Source: Micromonospora echinospora (GTDB lineage Bacteria > Actinomycetota > Actinomycetes > Mycobacteriales > Micromonosporaceae). From it: a DNA stretch of 64,000 nucleotides. A program made the position numbers and the translations under genes. The notes under the pieces are model-generated. The model worked only from the letters and a program-made list of their open reading frames with translations, had not been told where the DNA came from and searched no databases. This document shows, piece by piece, positions 8,028-16,519 of the stretch; position 1 is the stretch's first letter, and every line of letters begins with the position of its first letter. The stretch is from positions 7,378,501 through 7,442,500 of the forward strand of contig NZ_LT607413.1 of NCBI RefSeq assembly GCF_900091495.1. The letters run 5' to 3'.

Positions 8028-9160
8028 TCCAGATAGTTCTCGGGCCCGCCGTCGCGTACCGTGTCCAACGTGACGCAGTGGAAGCCGCCGCCGAGCACCC
8101 GGGAATGACGCAAGCGGCGCGGCACGACCGTGATTCCCTTGGCTTCCAGAAGACGTATCAGGTTCGTCTGGTTACGATCGACAACGGCCATGTCCGGGCT
8201 GACCATCAGGAGGTTCATCCCCACCCACGGTGTGCTCAGCGTGCGAGGGAGCAGCGGTGCCACCGGCTCCTCGATCGGCGGGCACCAGATCACGTCCCAG
8301 CCGCGCAGCACCTCCGGAACGGTGTCCGGCCGGACGCGCGCGGGGTTGAGCAGAACAAGGCCCGGGCGCAGGAAGCAGATCGTGCTGTCGATGTGCGTCC
8401 CCTGGTAGAGGCCGCGCAACGGGTGCACGCGGATATCGCCGAGCAGTTGCAGGGCCGATTGCAGCCAGCGCAGGCCGATCTCGTTGCCGCTGCGCGACAC
8501 CTGGTAGAAGACGTCACGTCCGAGCCGGACGACATTGGCCGCCTCGAACGCCGGCTCGGCCTCGCCGAGCACCGGGGCGCCCTTCGCGTCCGTGAGGTAC
8601 AGCTCGTCACGCAACTGGGGCCGGGGGGCGCCCAGCCAATGCGCACCACGCAACAGGTAGTCCTGGAAGAGGGGCCGCAAGTTGGACAGCTCGTGGTAGC
8701 GGGACCGCGACGGGCTGGGCGCTTCGATGATGGTTGACCCGATGACCAGCGCGAGGTCGCGCGGGCAGTACGAATGACGCCCCGGGCTGCGCCAGCCCGG
8801 GCCGCCGACTTCCTCATCGGGGTCGGCCGCCGGCGGCTGGTGCACGACGATCCCCATGTCGCGGAGGGTCGTCACCAGGTCGGCGAGATCCTCATTGCTT
8901 TCCTCGATGACCTGGTCCGGGAAGCGCCCGCCCACCCGTTCCCGTTCGGCGGGCGAGAGCTCGGGATAGTCGTTGAGCCATGCCGAGACATCGGTCTGCG
9001 GCGGAACCCCCGCGTGAGTGGCGTCTCCGACGACGACCTCACGCAGCGTGGTGAACTCATCCCAGGAGTTCACCACAGGCAGCCGATGCTCCGGCGATCG
9101 CGATGCTGCTGGTTCGGCGATGCGGTCGGCTGTGGACTGCTCGCCTGACAAAATTGCCAT
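8024..9160 (-). CDS. Amidinotransferase (AGAT/StrB1 family)
   Basis: This family moves the amidino group of arginine to an amine, through a covalent enzyme-amidino thioester; members make guanidino groups in streptomycin, saxitoxin and cylindrospermopsin. The 378-residue protein has YCPRD (131-135), the catalytic His256 in THIDS and the nucleophile Cys362 in LGGGFHCVTLD. The position that in StrB1 and AGAT carries the catalytic Asp (in FDAANV) reads FEAANV here, with Glu206. A clear AGGAG precedes the ATG. It is the second gene of the main operon, 79 bases after the oxygenase, and its stop overlaps the OTC-like start. The acceptor amine may be a diamino acid from the EctB-like enzyme or an aminocyclitol; the sequence does not say. 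Confidence 0.88.
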   Translation of the reverse strand: MAILSGEQSTADRIAEPAASRSPEHRLPVVNSWDEFTTLREVVVGDATHAGVPPQTDVSAWLNDYPELSPAERERVGGRFPDQVIEESNEDLADLVTTLRDMGIVVHQPPAADPDEEVGGPGWRSPGRHSYCPRDLALVIGSTIIEAPSPSRSRYHELSNLRPLFQDYLLRGAHWLGAPRPQLRDELYLTDAKGAPVLGEAEPAFEAANVVRLGRDVFYQVSRSGNEIGLRWLQSALQLLGDIRVHPLRGLYQGTHIDSTICFLRPGLVLLNPARVRPDTVPEVLRGWDVIWCPPIEEPVAPLLPRTLSTPWVGMNLLMVSPDMAVVDRNQTNLIRLLEAKGITVVPRRLRHSRVLGGGFHCVTLDTVRDGGPENYLD

Positions 9161-9239
9161 GTGGTGCGCTCCTGGTGTTCGTCGGTCCCGGGGCAGTGCG
9201 CAAACGGTCGTGCGACGGTCTACCGGCCAGCCGGGGTGG

Positions 9240-10295
9240 TCAGGCCGGTATCCGCTGACCCCAACGGCGGAAGGTCAAAGCGGATCCGCAGATCATGGTC
9301 CGCATCAGCCAGCGGTCCGTACCGTCGAAACGGGCGGTGAACGGCGTGCGGGCGTGAACGACCCGCTTGTTGTCGAACAGCAACAGGTCGCCCTGTTCCA
9401 TCACGTGCGAGATGGCGACCTCGTCCAGACCGATGCCCAGCTGGCGAAGCGCTTCTGCCGCGTCTTCGTCGGCCGCGTCGATTGGCTCGAGGTGATGCGT
9501 GTCGTAGGCGATCTCCGGTGCCGACTCCGACCCGGAGATGATGGCGAGAGGGCGCATCGGCGTGTCGCCGGGCAGCACGTGCGCGGGATCCGGGCGCACA
9601 TGAAAGCGCGGCTCCCGCAGCGTCGCCATCAGGTCCGGTGCAAGCTGGACGTCCTTCACCTGGGCGTACATGGACGCCCCGGAGGGATCGCCCCGGAGGC
9701 AGAGCAGGCCGGCGTAGTCGCATCGATCGTCACGGAAGCTGTCCTCGCAGTGCCAGTCGAGCATCCCGGTGCTGCTCTGGCTGGTCTGGGTGAACTCCAT
9801 CTTGCGCACCGGGACCATGTTCTGAACGATCCGGCCGTCGTAGAGGCTCGCGTAGTTGAACGGCTCCCCAAGCATGACCGTCACGCTGGTCAGCAGCAGA
9901 GCGGCACCTTGCGCCTCACCGACAGGCGGCATCCACGGGGCCGTCGCGGTGGCGGGGAGCGTCACCCCCTCAGGCAGAAGTCCGCGCAGGAGCACGACGT
10001 CGCCGTCCGGTGCGTAGCGCCGGTACTCGATGACCTGACGGCGCAGGCCGGACGGCAGGAGGGGGGTGACCTCCAGTGCCAGATCGACGAATTCGTCCGG
10101 CGTGAACGCGGCCAGGTCGCGGTTGTCGATCACTTTCTCGATCGAGTCCCAAAGGTCTTTCGCCTCGTGCGGCTGCATTCGGTAGCTCGGTGTCGGTGGT
10201 TTCGTAACCGAATCCACTCCTTCTCCATTCTCTCTCGCAACGTTCTGCTCCAGTTTCATGTCCGCGAACACATTCCGGTACTCGCCTGGATCCAC
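9240..10295 (-). CDS. Fe(II)/2-oxoglutarate oxygenase, arginine hydroxylase-like (VioC/OrfP family)
   Basis: The 351-residue protein belongs to the clavaminate-synthase/VioC group of non-haem iron dioxygenases, which hydroxylate free amino acids such as arginine. The facial triad is intact: His182 and Glu184 in WHCEDSF and His314 in NKRVVHARTPF, with the 2-oxoglutarate-binding arginine in DRWLMR (327-332). Central features GLLCLRGDPSG (196-206) are typical of arginine beta-hydroxylases. The frame opens at a GTG with GGAAG immediately next to it; later GTG and ATG codons within 13 residues are possible true starts. It is the first gene of the leftward operon, divergent from the SARP gene. Probable role: 3- (or 4-) hydroxylation of arginine or a related guanidino acid. 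Confidence 0.83.
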   Translation of the reverse strand: MDPGEYRNVFADMKLEQNVARENGEGVDSVTKPPTPSYRMQPHEAKDLWDSIEKVIDNRDLAAFTPDEFVDLALEVTPLLPSGLRRQVIEYRRYAPDGDVVLLRGLLPEGVTLPATATAPWMPPVGEAQGAALLLTSVTVMLGEPFNYASLYDGRIVQNMVPVRKMEFTQTSQSSTGMLDWHCEDSFRDDRCDYAGLLCLRGDPSGASMYAQVKDVQLAPDLMATLREPRFHVRPDPAHVLPGDTPMRPLAIISGSESAPEIAYDTHHLEPIDAADEDAAEALRQLGIGLDEVAISHVMEQGDLLLFDNKRVVHARTPFTARFDGTDRWLMRTMICGSALTFRRWGQRIPA

Positions 10296-10605
10296 CTTCC
10301 GAATTTCGCGGACGGTGTTACTTGAAGCCGTCGTCCGTTCGGTGGTCGGCGTCTGGCTCGCCGCGCTCGCAGTCCGCCGCCATCACGTCAATCCTCGGCG
10401 GCGGACGTCCCGGCTCACCGGCCAACGTCTCGGCTCGATCGTGGCAGCCGTGAGTACACCGAAGCTACATTGGACATACACCAACTCTGGTGAGGGCCAG
10501 ATCGATCCTTCCGAGTCTCAGGGCATGGTCTTTCTGTTTCCAGGCTGTTAGGTTTAGCTAAGGGTGTAATGACCAGTAGCGATATGGCTTTTCCGGGGGA
10601 GTGCC
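10296..10605. promoter_or_regulatory. Divergent promoter region between main operon and SARP gene
   Basis: These 310 bases separate two divergent transcription units and contain no gene. They should hold the promoters of the leftward biosynthetic operon and of the rightward SARP gene, and probably binding sites for the SARP itself. The SARP start has a strong GGGGGAG ribosome-binding site. Apart from the iron-box-like element listed separately I see no clear operator. Confidence 0.6.
10548..10564 (+). promoter_or_regulatory. Iron-box-like element upstream of the SARP gene
   Basis: The bases TTAGGTTTAGCTAAGGG resemble the actinobacterial DmdR/IdeR iron box (TTAGGTTAGGCTAACCT), matching 12 of 17 positions by hand. 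The left half and the central GCTAA are good; the right half is poor. It sits 42 bases before the regulator start codon, where a repressor would act. If real, it would tie cluster activation to iron supply, which fits a pathway containing an iron-dependent oxygenase. It may be chance. Confidence 0.3.
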
Positions 10606-12474
10606 ATGCGGTTCGACATCCTGGGTCCGTTGCGGGCCGAGTCCACGGCTGGACCAGTGAAAATCTCTGGATCCCGCCGCACTGCGCTGCTCGGGGCACT
10701 GCTCATGCATCCCGGCAGGCTGTTACGCACAGGGGATCTGATCGACGCCGTCTGGTCGGAGCGCCCACCGGCCTCCGCGGTCGACAACATTCGGACGTAC
10801 GTCTCCGAGTTGCGCCACACCTTCCAGCGGCACGGCGGCGGCCGGATGATCATCGGAGTGTCCGGCGGCTACCGCTGTGAGGTGAACACCGACGATCTGG
10901 ACCTGACCGAGTTCCGGCGGCTCGACGAGGAGGGCCGTGAAGCCCTTGCCGTCGGCAACCACACTCAGGCCGGGGACCTCCTCGGCGAGGCGGCCGGATT
11001 GTGGCGCGGCGACCCGCTGGAGGGCATCGAGGTCGGCGCGTGGCTGCACGCGCGCATCGAGAGTCTGACCGAGTTGCGCTGGTCCAACATGCTCGCCTGG
11101 GCGGAGGCCCGTCTCGAGCTGGGCGACTACGAACAGCTGGTGCCGATGCTGACCGAGATGGTCGCCGAGCGCGCCCTCCACGAACGCGTCTGGGAACTGC
11201 TCATGCACAGCATGTACGGATGCGGCCGGACCGCCGACGCGCTGGCCACTTACGGGCGGGCACGGCAGACCTTCATCGATGAACTCGGCATCGAGCCCGG
11301 TCCGGGGCTCCAGAGCCTGCACGCACGCATGCTCGACGGCGACGCGGGCCTGGCGCCCCGGGCTCGTGCGCACTCGGTCGCCGTGCGCAGCGCCGGCCGA
11401 GCGGCGGTGGGTGGCCCCCGGTCCGGCGGGGTGCCGCATCTGCTGCCGCCGCGCCCCCAGCACCTCGTGGGGCGCGCCGACGTGTGGGACAGACTCACCG
11501 AGGTGGCCGCCGATGTCCACCGGCGTCTGGGTGACAGCGCGGAGGCGACGCCGGTCGTGACGATCTCCGGGGCTCCCGGCATCGGAAAGTCCGCGGTGGC
11601 GATCGACGCCGCCCACGAGATGCGACACTTCTTCCCCGACGGCGAGCTCTACGTGGATCTGCAGGCACACAGTGGCCGTCCGCGGTCCGGTTCGGAGGCG
11701 CTCGGCATCCTGCTGGCCGGCTTCGGCGCCTCGAGAGTGAGCGACAATGACGACGAACGGCTCGCGCTCTACCGGCAACTGCTGATCGACCGGCGTCTCC
11801 TCCTTCTCCTCGACAACGCCCTCGACGTCGACCACGTCCGCCCGCTGCTGCCGGTCGCGGGCGCCAGCCTGGTGGTCGTCACCAGCCGGCGCCGGTTGGT
11901 CGAGCTGGACAGCCACTGGCAAACCGACCTGCAGCCGCTCGACCGGCAGGCGGCGTGGCAGATGCTCGCCGACTCCGTCGGGACCGAGCGAATCAGTCAG
12001 GAACCGGAGGCGACGACGCGCATCATCGACGCGTGCGAGGGGGTGCCGCTCGCGTTGCGGGCGGCCGGCGCACGGCTCGCTGCCCATCCGTCGTACCCTA
12101 TCCGCGCTCTCGCCGACCGCCTGACTCACGGCGACGACCTGCTGGGCGAGTTGGCTTTCGGCAGTCTGGACGTGCGGGTCGCACTGCGTGACAGCTATCA
12201 AGCGCTGCCGAGTTCCACGCGCGTCGCCTTCCGCGCGATCGGAGCCCGGGCACCGGCCACCATCACCCCGCGCATCGTGGGCGAATTGCTGGACGTCTCG
12301 ATCCCCACGGCCGACCGGCTGCTCGAACGGCTGTTGCGGGACAACCTGCTTCAGCCGCAGCCGAGCAGTGACGGCGAACCCCGTTACGGGATGTTCGACC
12401 TGGTCCGAGCGTACGCGCGCGAGGAGCGCACCTTTAGCTGTTCGGGATCGGCGAAGCCGGACCTAATTCGATAG
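10606..12474 (+). CDS. SARP-family transcriptional regulator with NB-ARC domain, C-terminally short
   Basis: This is a pathway-specific activator of the AfsR/SARP type. Residues 1-95 form an OmpR-like winged helix (GALLMHPGRLL, then VDNIRTYVSELR), residues 95-245 a bacterial transcriptional activation domain, and residues about 290-560 an NB-ARC-like ATPase with Walker A GAPGIGKSAVA (about 322-332) and LLLLLDNA as Walker B. AfsR-type proteins normally continue with a winged helix and TPRs. Here the frame ends soon after DLVRAYAREE with an unrelated tail, so the TPR sensor part is missing, perhaps by frameshift or deletion. It is the only regulator seen in the cluster and diverges from the main operon, so it is the likely activator. 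Confidence 0.85.
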   Translation: MRFDILGPLRAESTAGPVKISGSRRTALLGALLMHPGRLLRTGDLIDAVWSERPPASAVDNIRTYVSELRHTFQRHGGGRMIIGVSGGYRCEVNTDDLDLTEFRRLDEEGREALAVGNHTQAGDLLGEAAGLWRGDPLEGIEVGAWLHARIESLTELRWSNMLAWAEARLELGDYEQLVPMLTEMVAERALHERVWELLMHSMYGCGRTADALATYGRARQTFIDELGIEPGPGLQSLHARMLDGDAGLAPRARAHSVAVRSAGRAAVGGPRSGGVPHLLPPRPQHLVGRADVWDRLTEVAADVHRRLGDSAEATPVVTISGAPGIGKSAVAIDAAHEMRHFFPDGELYVDLQAHSGRPRSGSEALGILLAGFGASRVSDNDDERLALYRQLLIDRRLLLLLDNALDVDHVRPLLPVAGASLVVVTSRRRLVELDSHWQTDLQPLDRQAAWQMLADSVGTERISQEPEATTRIIDACEGVPLALRAAGARLAAHPSYPIRALADRLTHGDDLLGELAFGSLDVRVALRDSYQALPSSTRVAFRAIGARAPATITPRIVGELLDVSIPTADRLLERLLRDNLLQPQPSSDGEPRYGMFDLVRAYAREERTFSCSGSAKPDLIR

Positions 12475-13227
12475 ATCCGCGGGGCCGGGGGGAAATCATG
12501 CGGACACCGCGATCCAATTCCTTGAGGACGAGCGTGAAGATGGTTCATCGCATCGCTTCGGGCAGTCGCATCGCTTCGGGCAGTCCCCATAAAACTCCGA
12601 CCGACGCGGTACTTTCAATCTCGGGAAAGAGCGGTGTATCGCGAGTAAGGGCGGCCTCCGGTGTCACAGCCGCCCGTCACCGCACCGATCTGCTCCACTC
12701 CGGGATCCCCCGGCGAGACCGCCTTGGAGGAGGACGGCGTGCCTGAGGTCCGGTTCGAAGCAGCCCGGGTGAGCGCCCAGGAGGCCGTCGCCGCGGTCAA
12801 CAGCCAGTGCCTGGTGGCCGACCTGTCGACCATCGAGCCTGACCTTGACGAACGTGGTCCGGACGCTCGACGGCGATTGCGAGGAGGCCAGCGGGATGAC
12901 CACGGAGCTCGCCGTCCGGCACCGCGGGTCATGGCGCAACATGCCGCTGTTCGTCCGGCATTTCTGCATCCGCAGCCGTCAATCGCCAAAGTATCCTCCG
13001 GTGGATCCTGGCTAGGTCTCACGGCGTACGGATTAGCCAACACTGCCTTGACCGAGAAGGTGATGCCCGCCTACAGTGAGACACCCGGCAGCACGTTTCA
13101 CATGACCCAGGGGCCTCGTCAGTGATGTCATTCTCGTCGATGGCGCTTGCTGGGACGACAGGGTCGCGCTTGCCCGATCACTAGGCCTGACGGACGAGCT
13201 GGAACAGCACTAGGGAGCAGCATTCTG
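12475..13227 (+). pseudogene. Gene debris: decayed coding fragments after the SARP gene
   Basis: No intact gene fits these 753 bases. Near 12,738-12,838 one plus-strand frame reads like protein (VPEVRFEAARVSAQEAVA onward). The frame one base later continues in protein-like form (LTNVVRTLDGDCEEASG onward) to a TAG near 13,016, suggesting one gene broken by a frameshift. A further fragment around 13,109-13,213 (ending LARSLGLTDELEQH) looks like the tail of another gene and stops just before the PCP-TE start. I do not recognise the families. An 18-base perfect tandem repeat (CGCATCGCTTCGGGCAGT) is at 12,549-12,584. Together with the IS3 remnant nearby, this looks like a deletion scar in the cluster. 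Confidence 0.4.
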
Positions 13228-14277
13228 ATGGACTCAAGGCGTCCTCACCGACCACCGCGGGATAACGTGGAACTGGTTGTACGTCGCATCTGGTTGAACG
13301 TGCTCGACATACCTCAACTGTCCATTGACGAGGCATTCTTCGACGTTGGTGGTTCATCGTTTTCGGCCATCCTGGTCCTTGACGCTGTTCATCGTGAGTT
13401 CGGTGTAAGGCTGCCGTTCGAAGCGCTATTCAATGACGCGACGGTCGAGGACATGGCACGGGCTATCCGTGATGGCTACAACGGAACTCCCAAGTCGCTC
13501 ATGGACATACGACCTGGAAGCCGGCTGCCAGTTCTGGTCTGCGTCCACCCTCTGAGCGGGAACCTGGCATGGTACCGCGACTTGATCGACGCGGTCCCCA
13601 AGAGTGTGCCGTGCGTTGGACTCCAAGCCCTCGGACTCGACTCACGCTGTCAGCCGCATCGAGATATCCCAGCAATGGCGGCGCACTATCTTGACGAACT
13701 GACAAGCAAATACGATCCGAGCGAAATCGTTATTGCTGGATACTCTTTCGGGGGGCTGGTCGCGTTCGAGATGGCCTGTCAGATGGAGCAAAGAGCTGCG
13801 CCACTTAGAGGAATGACGATCCTGGATACAAGCGTTCCTGAGCAGTACCACCATCCGGAACCTCCCACTGCCAACTTGCGAGTGCTCGTCAGAATCGTGC
13901 TCGGACTCAAGCTCGACGTGGACGAACTCGCCGCACTACCGGCGGACACGCTACGCGCTACGCTGCTTCGCGCAGCGGAACAGGCTGGCACGTTACCAGC
14001 AGGCTTCGGGCCGGACCGGCTCCAGAGAATGATCGACGTTGTTTACAGCAATTGTGAGGCAACGGCACGTTACGTACTTCCAACCTATGGGCGGTTGGGG
14101 CATCTGGTGACTGTTGCCAGCGCGGAGGGAAGAAGTCATAACACCGACGCATGGCGATCTCATTGCAGCGCGGGACTGGAAGTCTACGACATCGGCACCA
14201 ACCACTCGGACGTGATTTCCGGCAAGCACGCCATCGAAGTGGCAGACGTGCTTTGGAGACTCTGGTGGGAGCAGTGA
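13228..14277 (+). CDS. Carrier protein-thioesterase didomain (PCP-TE)
   Basis: This 349-residue protein has an N-terminal peptidyl/acyl carrier domain (about 12-85) with the phosphopantetheine attachment motif FFDVGGSS, Ser44 being the modified residue. An alpha/beta-hydrolase thioesterase follows, with nucleophile motif GYSFGG (Ser173) and a probable catalytic His in TNHSDVI near the C-terminus. This is the arrangement at the end of a nonribosomal peptide synthetase, but adenylation and condensation domains are absent from the window. I chose the ATG preceded by AGGGAG. The gene uses more A and T at third codon positions than its neighbours, suggesting separate origin. It could be the detached tail of an NRPS, or a free-standing protein loaded in trans that releases or hydrolyses an aminoacyl intermediate. 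Confidence 0.8.
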   Translation: MDSRRPHRPPRDNVELVVRRIWLNVLDIPQLSIDEAFFDVGGSSFSAILVLDAVHREFGVRLPFEALFNDATVEDMARAIRDGYNGTPKSLMDIRPGSRLPVLVCVHPLSGNLAWYRDLIDAVPKSVPCVGLQALGLDSRCQPHRDIPAMAAHYLDELTSKYDPSEIVIAGYSFGGLVAFEMACQMEQRAAPLRGMTILDTSVPEQYHHPEPPTANLRVLVRIVLGLKLDVDELAALPADTLRATLLRAAEQAGTLPAGFGPDRLQRMIDVVYSNCEATARYVLPTYGRLGHLVTVASAEGRSHNTDAWRSHCSAGLEVYDIGTNHSDVISGKHAIEVADVLWRLWWEQ

Positions 14278-14530
14278 TGAGCTTCCCTCGGCTTCCCGGA
14301 AGGCCTCCGTTCGAGGTTCCCCGCGACATCTGGTGGATGTCGCGGATCAGCTCACCGAGCGCCTGATCGGCCATCTCACGTGGCGAGACCAGCGACGACC
14401 GGGTAGATCATTACGGAAAGACGTTCTCCCGCGCGAAATGGGCCGCGGCCCGGCGCAGGATCTCGTTCTCCACCTCCATGCGCCACATCTCCTTGCGCAC
14501 CGCCGCGAGCATCGTGCGCGCGTCGATGGT
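14278..14530 (-). mobile_element. IS3-family transposase remnant (OrfA end and OrfB start)
   Basis: On the minus strand the frame ending at 14,411 closes with the segment RKEMWRMEVENEILRRAAA followed by HFARENVFP and a stop. This is the standard C-terminus of the IS3 OrfA leucine-zipper region. Just beyond it, another frame reads MADQALGELIRDIHQMSRGT, the usual beginning of IS3 OrfB, after which similarity is lost by frameshift near the end of the PCP-TE gene. The helix-turn-helix part of OrfA and the DDE domain are missing, so the element is dead. No terminal repeats could be found. Confidence 0.7.
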
Positions 14531-14768
14531 GCGGTTCGCTCCATCGGCCGTGCCAATTTCCACGGTGCGGCTACCGGACTCGGGGTGGACCGTGCTGGTG
14601 GTCGGACGAAAGGCGTGCTCAGTTCCAATGACTTGCCCGCTTTCGGTGCTCCCGGTGCGTCCCGGGCACACCGTGCTGCACCGTGGCCGCGCTCGCCGCA
14701 CTTTGCGTGCGCCTGTTTCGCTGGTCACCGGATTGCGCTTCCGGGCACCGGCCGGTTGACTGGAGTAC

Positions 14769-16070
14769 ATGGTGACTCTCGGAAGACTTGCGGCTATCGC
14801 TGCACAGGTTATTCCCCCAAAGGGCGTTACCCGGTCATTGACCGTACTGACGGTCATAAAATCCTGTGGTTTCGGCATTTTCATGGCTGGCAGTCCATTT
14901 TTCTTCACTCGGGTAGTCGGTCTGGAGCCGGTCGAGGTCGGGCTCGGCATATCCCTCAGCGCCGGCATCTCGCTGCTCACCTCGGTGCCGTTGGGTGTGC
15001 TGATGGACCGGCACGGGACACAACGGCTGTGGATCGGGAGTGCGGCGGTTGAAGCGCTGTTATTCGCGTTGTACCCGTTCGTCCCTGGGCTGGCTGGGTA
15101 CCTGGTCGTGATGGTGGGGCTGTCGGTGGTGAACTCGACCGGCAGGATAGCGATCCAGGTCTACAGCCTGTCAGCGCTCCCGCCAGCTGAGCGGGTGCGC
15201 GCACAGGCATTTCAGCGTTCAGCGTTGAATGTCGGCTTCACCTTGGGCGGCGCGGCGGCCGGGGTCGCGATGGCTTTCGACACCGTCGGGGCCTATCGGG
15301 CCATGGTCTGGAGCACCGCCGCGATGCTGGGCCTGTCTGCCATCTTCTTCGCCCGCCTGCCTGGGCTCGGCGCCACTGCCCGCCGCGCCGCTCCCGGCCA
15401 GGAGCGCGGGAGCACCTTCAGCGTGCTACGTGACCCGCCGGTGCTTTCGGTGAGTGCGCTGACCGGCATCCTGCACGCGAACGCGACGATCCTGATGCTG
15501 ATCCTGCCACTCTGGATAGCCAGCCGCACCGACGCCCCGAAGCCAGTGGTGGCCACCCTGTTCGTGCTGAACACCGTACTGGCGGTCATCTTCCAGGTGT
15601 GGGTTAGCCGGGGCGCGGACACCGCCAGCGGGGCCGCGCAGGCGCTACGGCGCAGTGCCCTGTCGACCGCGCTGGCCTGCCTGCTTTTCGTGGTCACCAT
15701 CTGGACCAAGGATGTGATGACCATACTGGTCCTGGTCGCCGGAACGCTCGTGCTGACCTACGGCGAGTTGACGCATGCGGCTGGATCCTGGGGGGTCGTC
15801 TCGGCGCTGTCAACGCCGGAGCGCCGCGGCGAGTACGTCGGCGCATTTCACCTGGGCGACCGGTTGCAGCGCATGGTCGCCCCGATCGGATTCACCGCGC
15901 TGGCCCTGGAGACCGGGGGCGGCTGGGGCTGGCTGGTGATCGCCGGGGCCTTCGTCCTGGCCGGGTCGCTTGTCGGCCCCGCCGTCGCCTGGGCCGAACG
16001 TCGTATGCCAGCGCCGCCATCGCCGCCACCGGAGCTGTCCGAGAGCGTGCGTGAGAAGCGTGAGAGATGA
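14769..16070 (+). CDS. Major facilitator superfamily transporter
   Basis: A 433-residue integral membrane protein with about 12 hydrophobic segments in two halves separated by a polar loop near residues 195-215. The loop after helix 2 reads GVLMDRHGTQR, the MFS motif A (GxLaDrxGrk-like). A second, weaker form of the motif is not obvious. This family exports antibiotics or takes up small molecules by proton antiport or symport. Its place between biosynthetic genes suggests export of the product or self-resistance; that is inference. The start ATG follows GGAG, and the gene stands alone downstream of the IS3 remnant. The C-terminus is a proline-rich, charged tail (PAPPSPPPE). Confidence 0.85.
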   Translation: MVTLGRLAAIAAQVIPPKGVTRSLTVLTVIKSCGFGIFMAGSPFFFTRVVGLEPVEVGLGISLSAGISLLTSVPLGVLMDRHGTQRLWIGSAAVEALLFALYPFVPGLAGYLVVMVGLSVVNSTGRIAIQVYSLSALPPAERVRAQAFQRSALNVGFTLGGAAAGVAMAFDTVGAYRAMVWSTAAMLGLSAIFFARLPGLGATARRAAPGQERGSTFSVLRDPPVLSVSALTGILHANATILMLILPLWIASRTDAPKPVVATLFVLNTVLAVIFQVWVSRGADTASGAAQALRRSALSTALACLLFVVTIWTKDVMTILVLVAGTLVLTYGELTHAAGSWGVVSALSTPERRGEYVGAFHLGDRLQRMVAPIGFTALALETGGGWGWLVIAGAFVLAGSLVGPAVAWAERRMPAPPSPPPELSESVREKRER

Positions 16071-16166
16071 TGCTGCGACGGTTGGCGCGACTGCTCTAGC
16101 GGCGCGCGGTGTGCCTTCCTCGGAGGATCTTCCGACCTGATCCGCCGATACCCTCGATCGTGCCGT

Positions 16167-16454
16167 TCAACATGCTGCACTTGCTCGGTGGAGATCTCGT
16201 TGGGGGTCAGGCCTGTGCGCTCGGCGGACTTCGATGAGCTCTGTCAGGTTGCTGTGATCCGCAGGTACCTCGGTGGCTTGGCGACTTTCGATCATGCTCT
16301 GGTAGAGCTGGAGGGAGTCGTCCGTGACAGCACCGAAGACGTATCCCGACGAGCCGCGTGAAGGTGCGGTGCGGTCGTATCGGTAGTCGGGTCCGAAGGC
16401 GGTGATCCGCCAGTTGGCACGCCAGCTTGCCCGCGGTGCCGCGTCCGACATCAC
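16167..16454 (-). CDS. Hypothetical small ORF, possibly a gene fragment
   Basis: This 95-residue frame lies directly downstream of the ABC ATPase gene in the same direction, 65 bases after its stop. The part WRITAFGPDYRYDRT and DDSLQLYQSMIESRQ has protein-like composition and fair third-position GC, while the last third is less coding-like. It may be the 3' remnant of a lost gene of the operon, or an independent small protein. I do not recognise a family. The remainder of the 449-base gap between the MFS and ABC genes shows nothing else. Confidence 0.3.
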   Translation of the reverse strand: MMSDAAPRASWRANWRITAFGPDYRYDRTAPSRGSSGYVFGAVTDDSLQLYQSMIESRQATEVPADHSNLTELIEVRRAHRPDPQRDLHRASAAC

Positions 16455-16519
16455 GTCGTGGAGTGGGCGTCCCGGCAGGCGTCACCGTCATGGCCGCCTG
16501 CGTCCAGTCGTAGCGCCCG

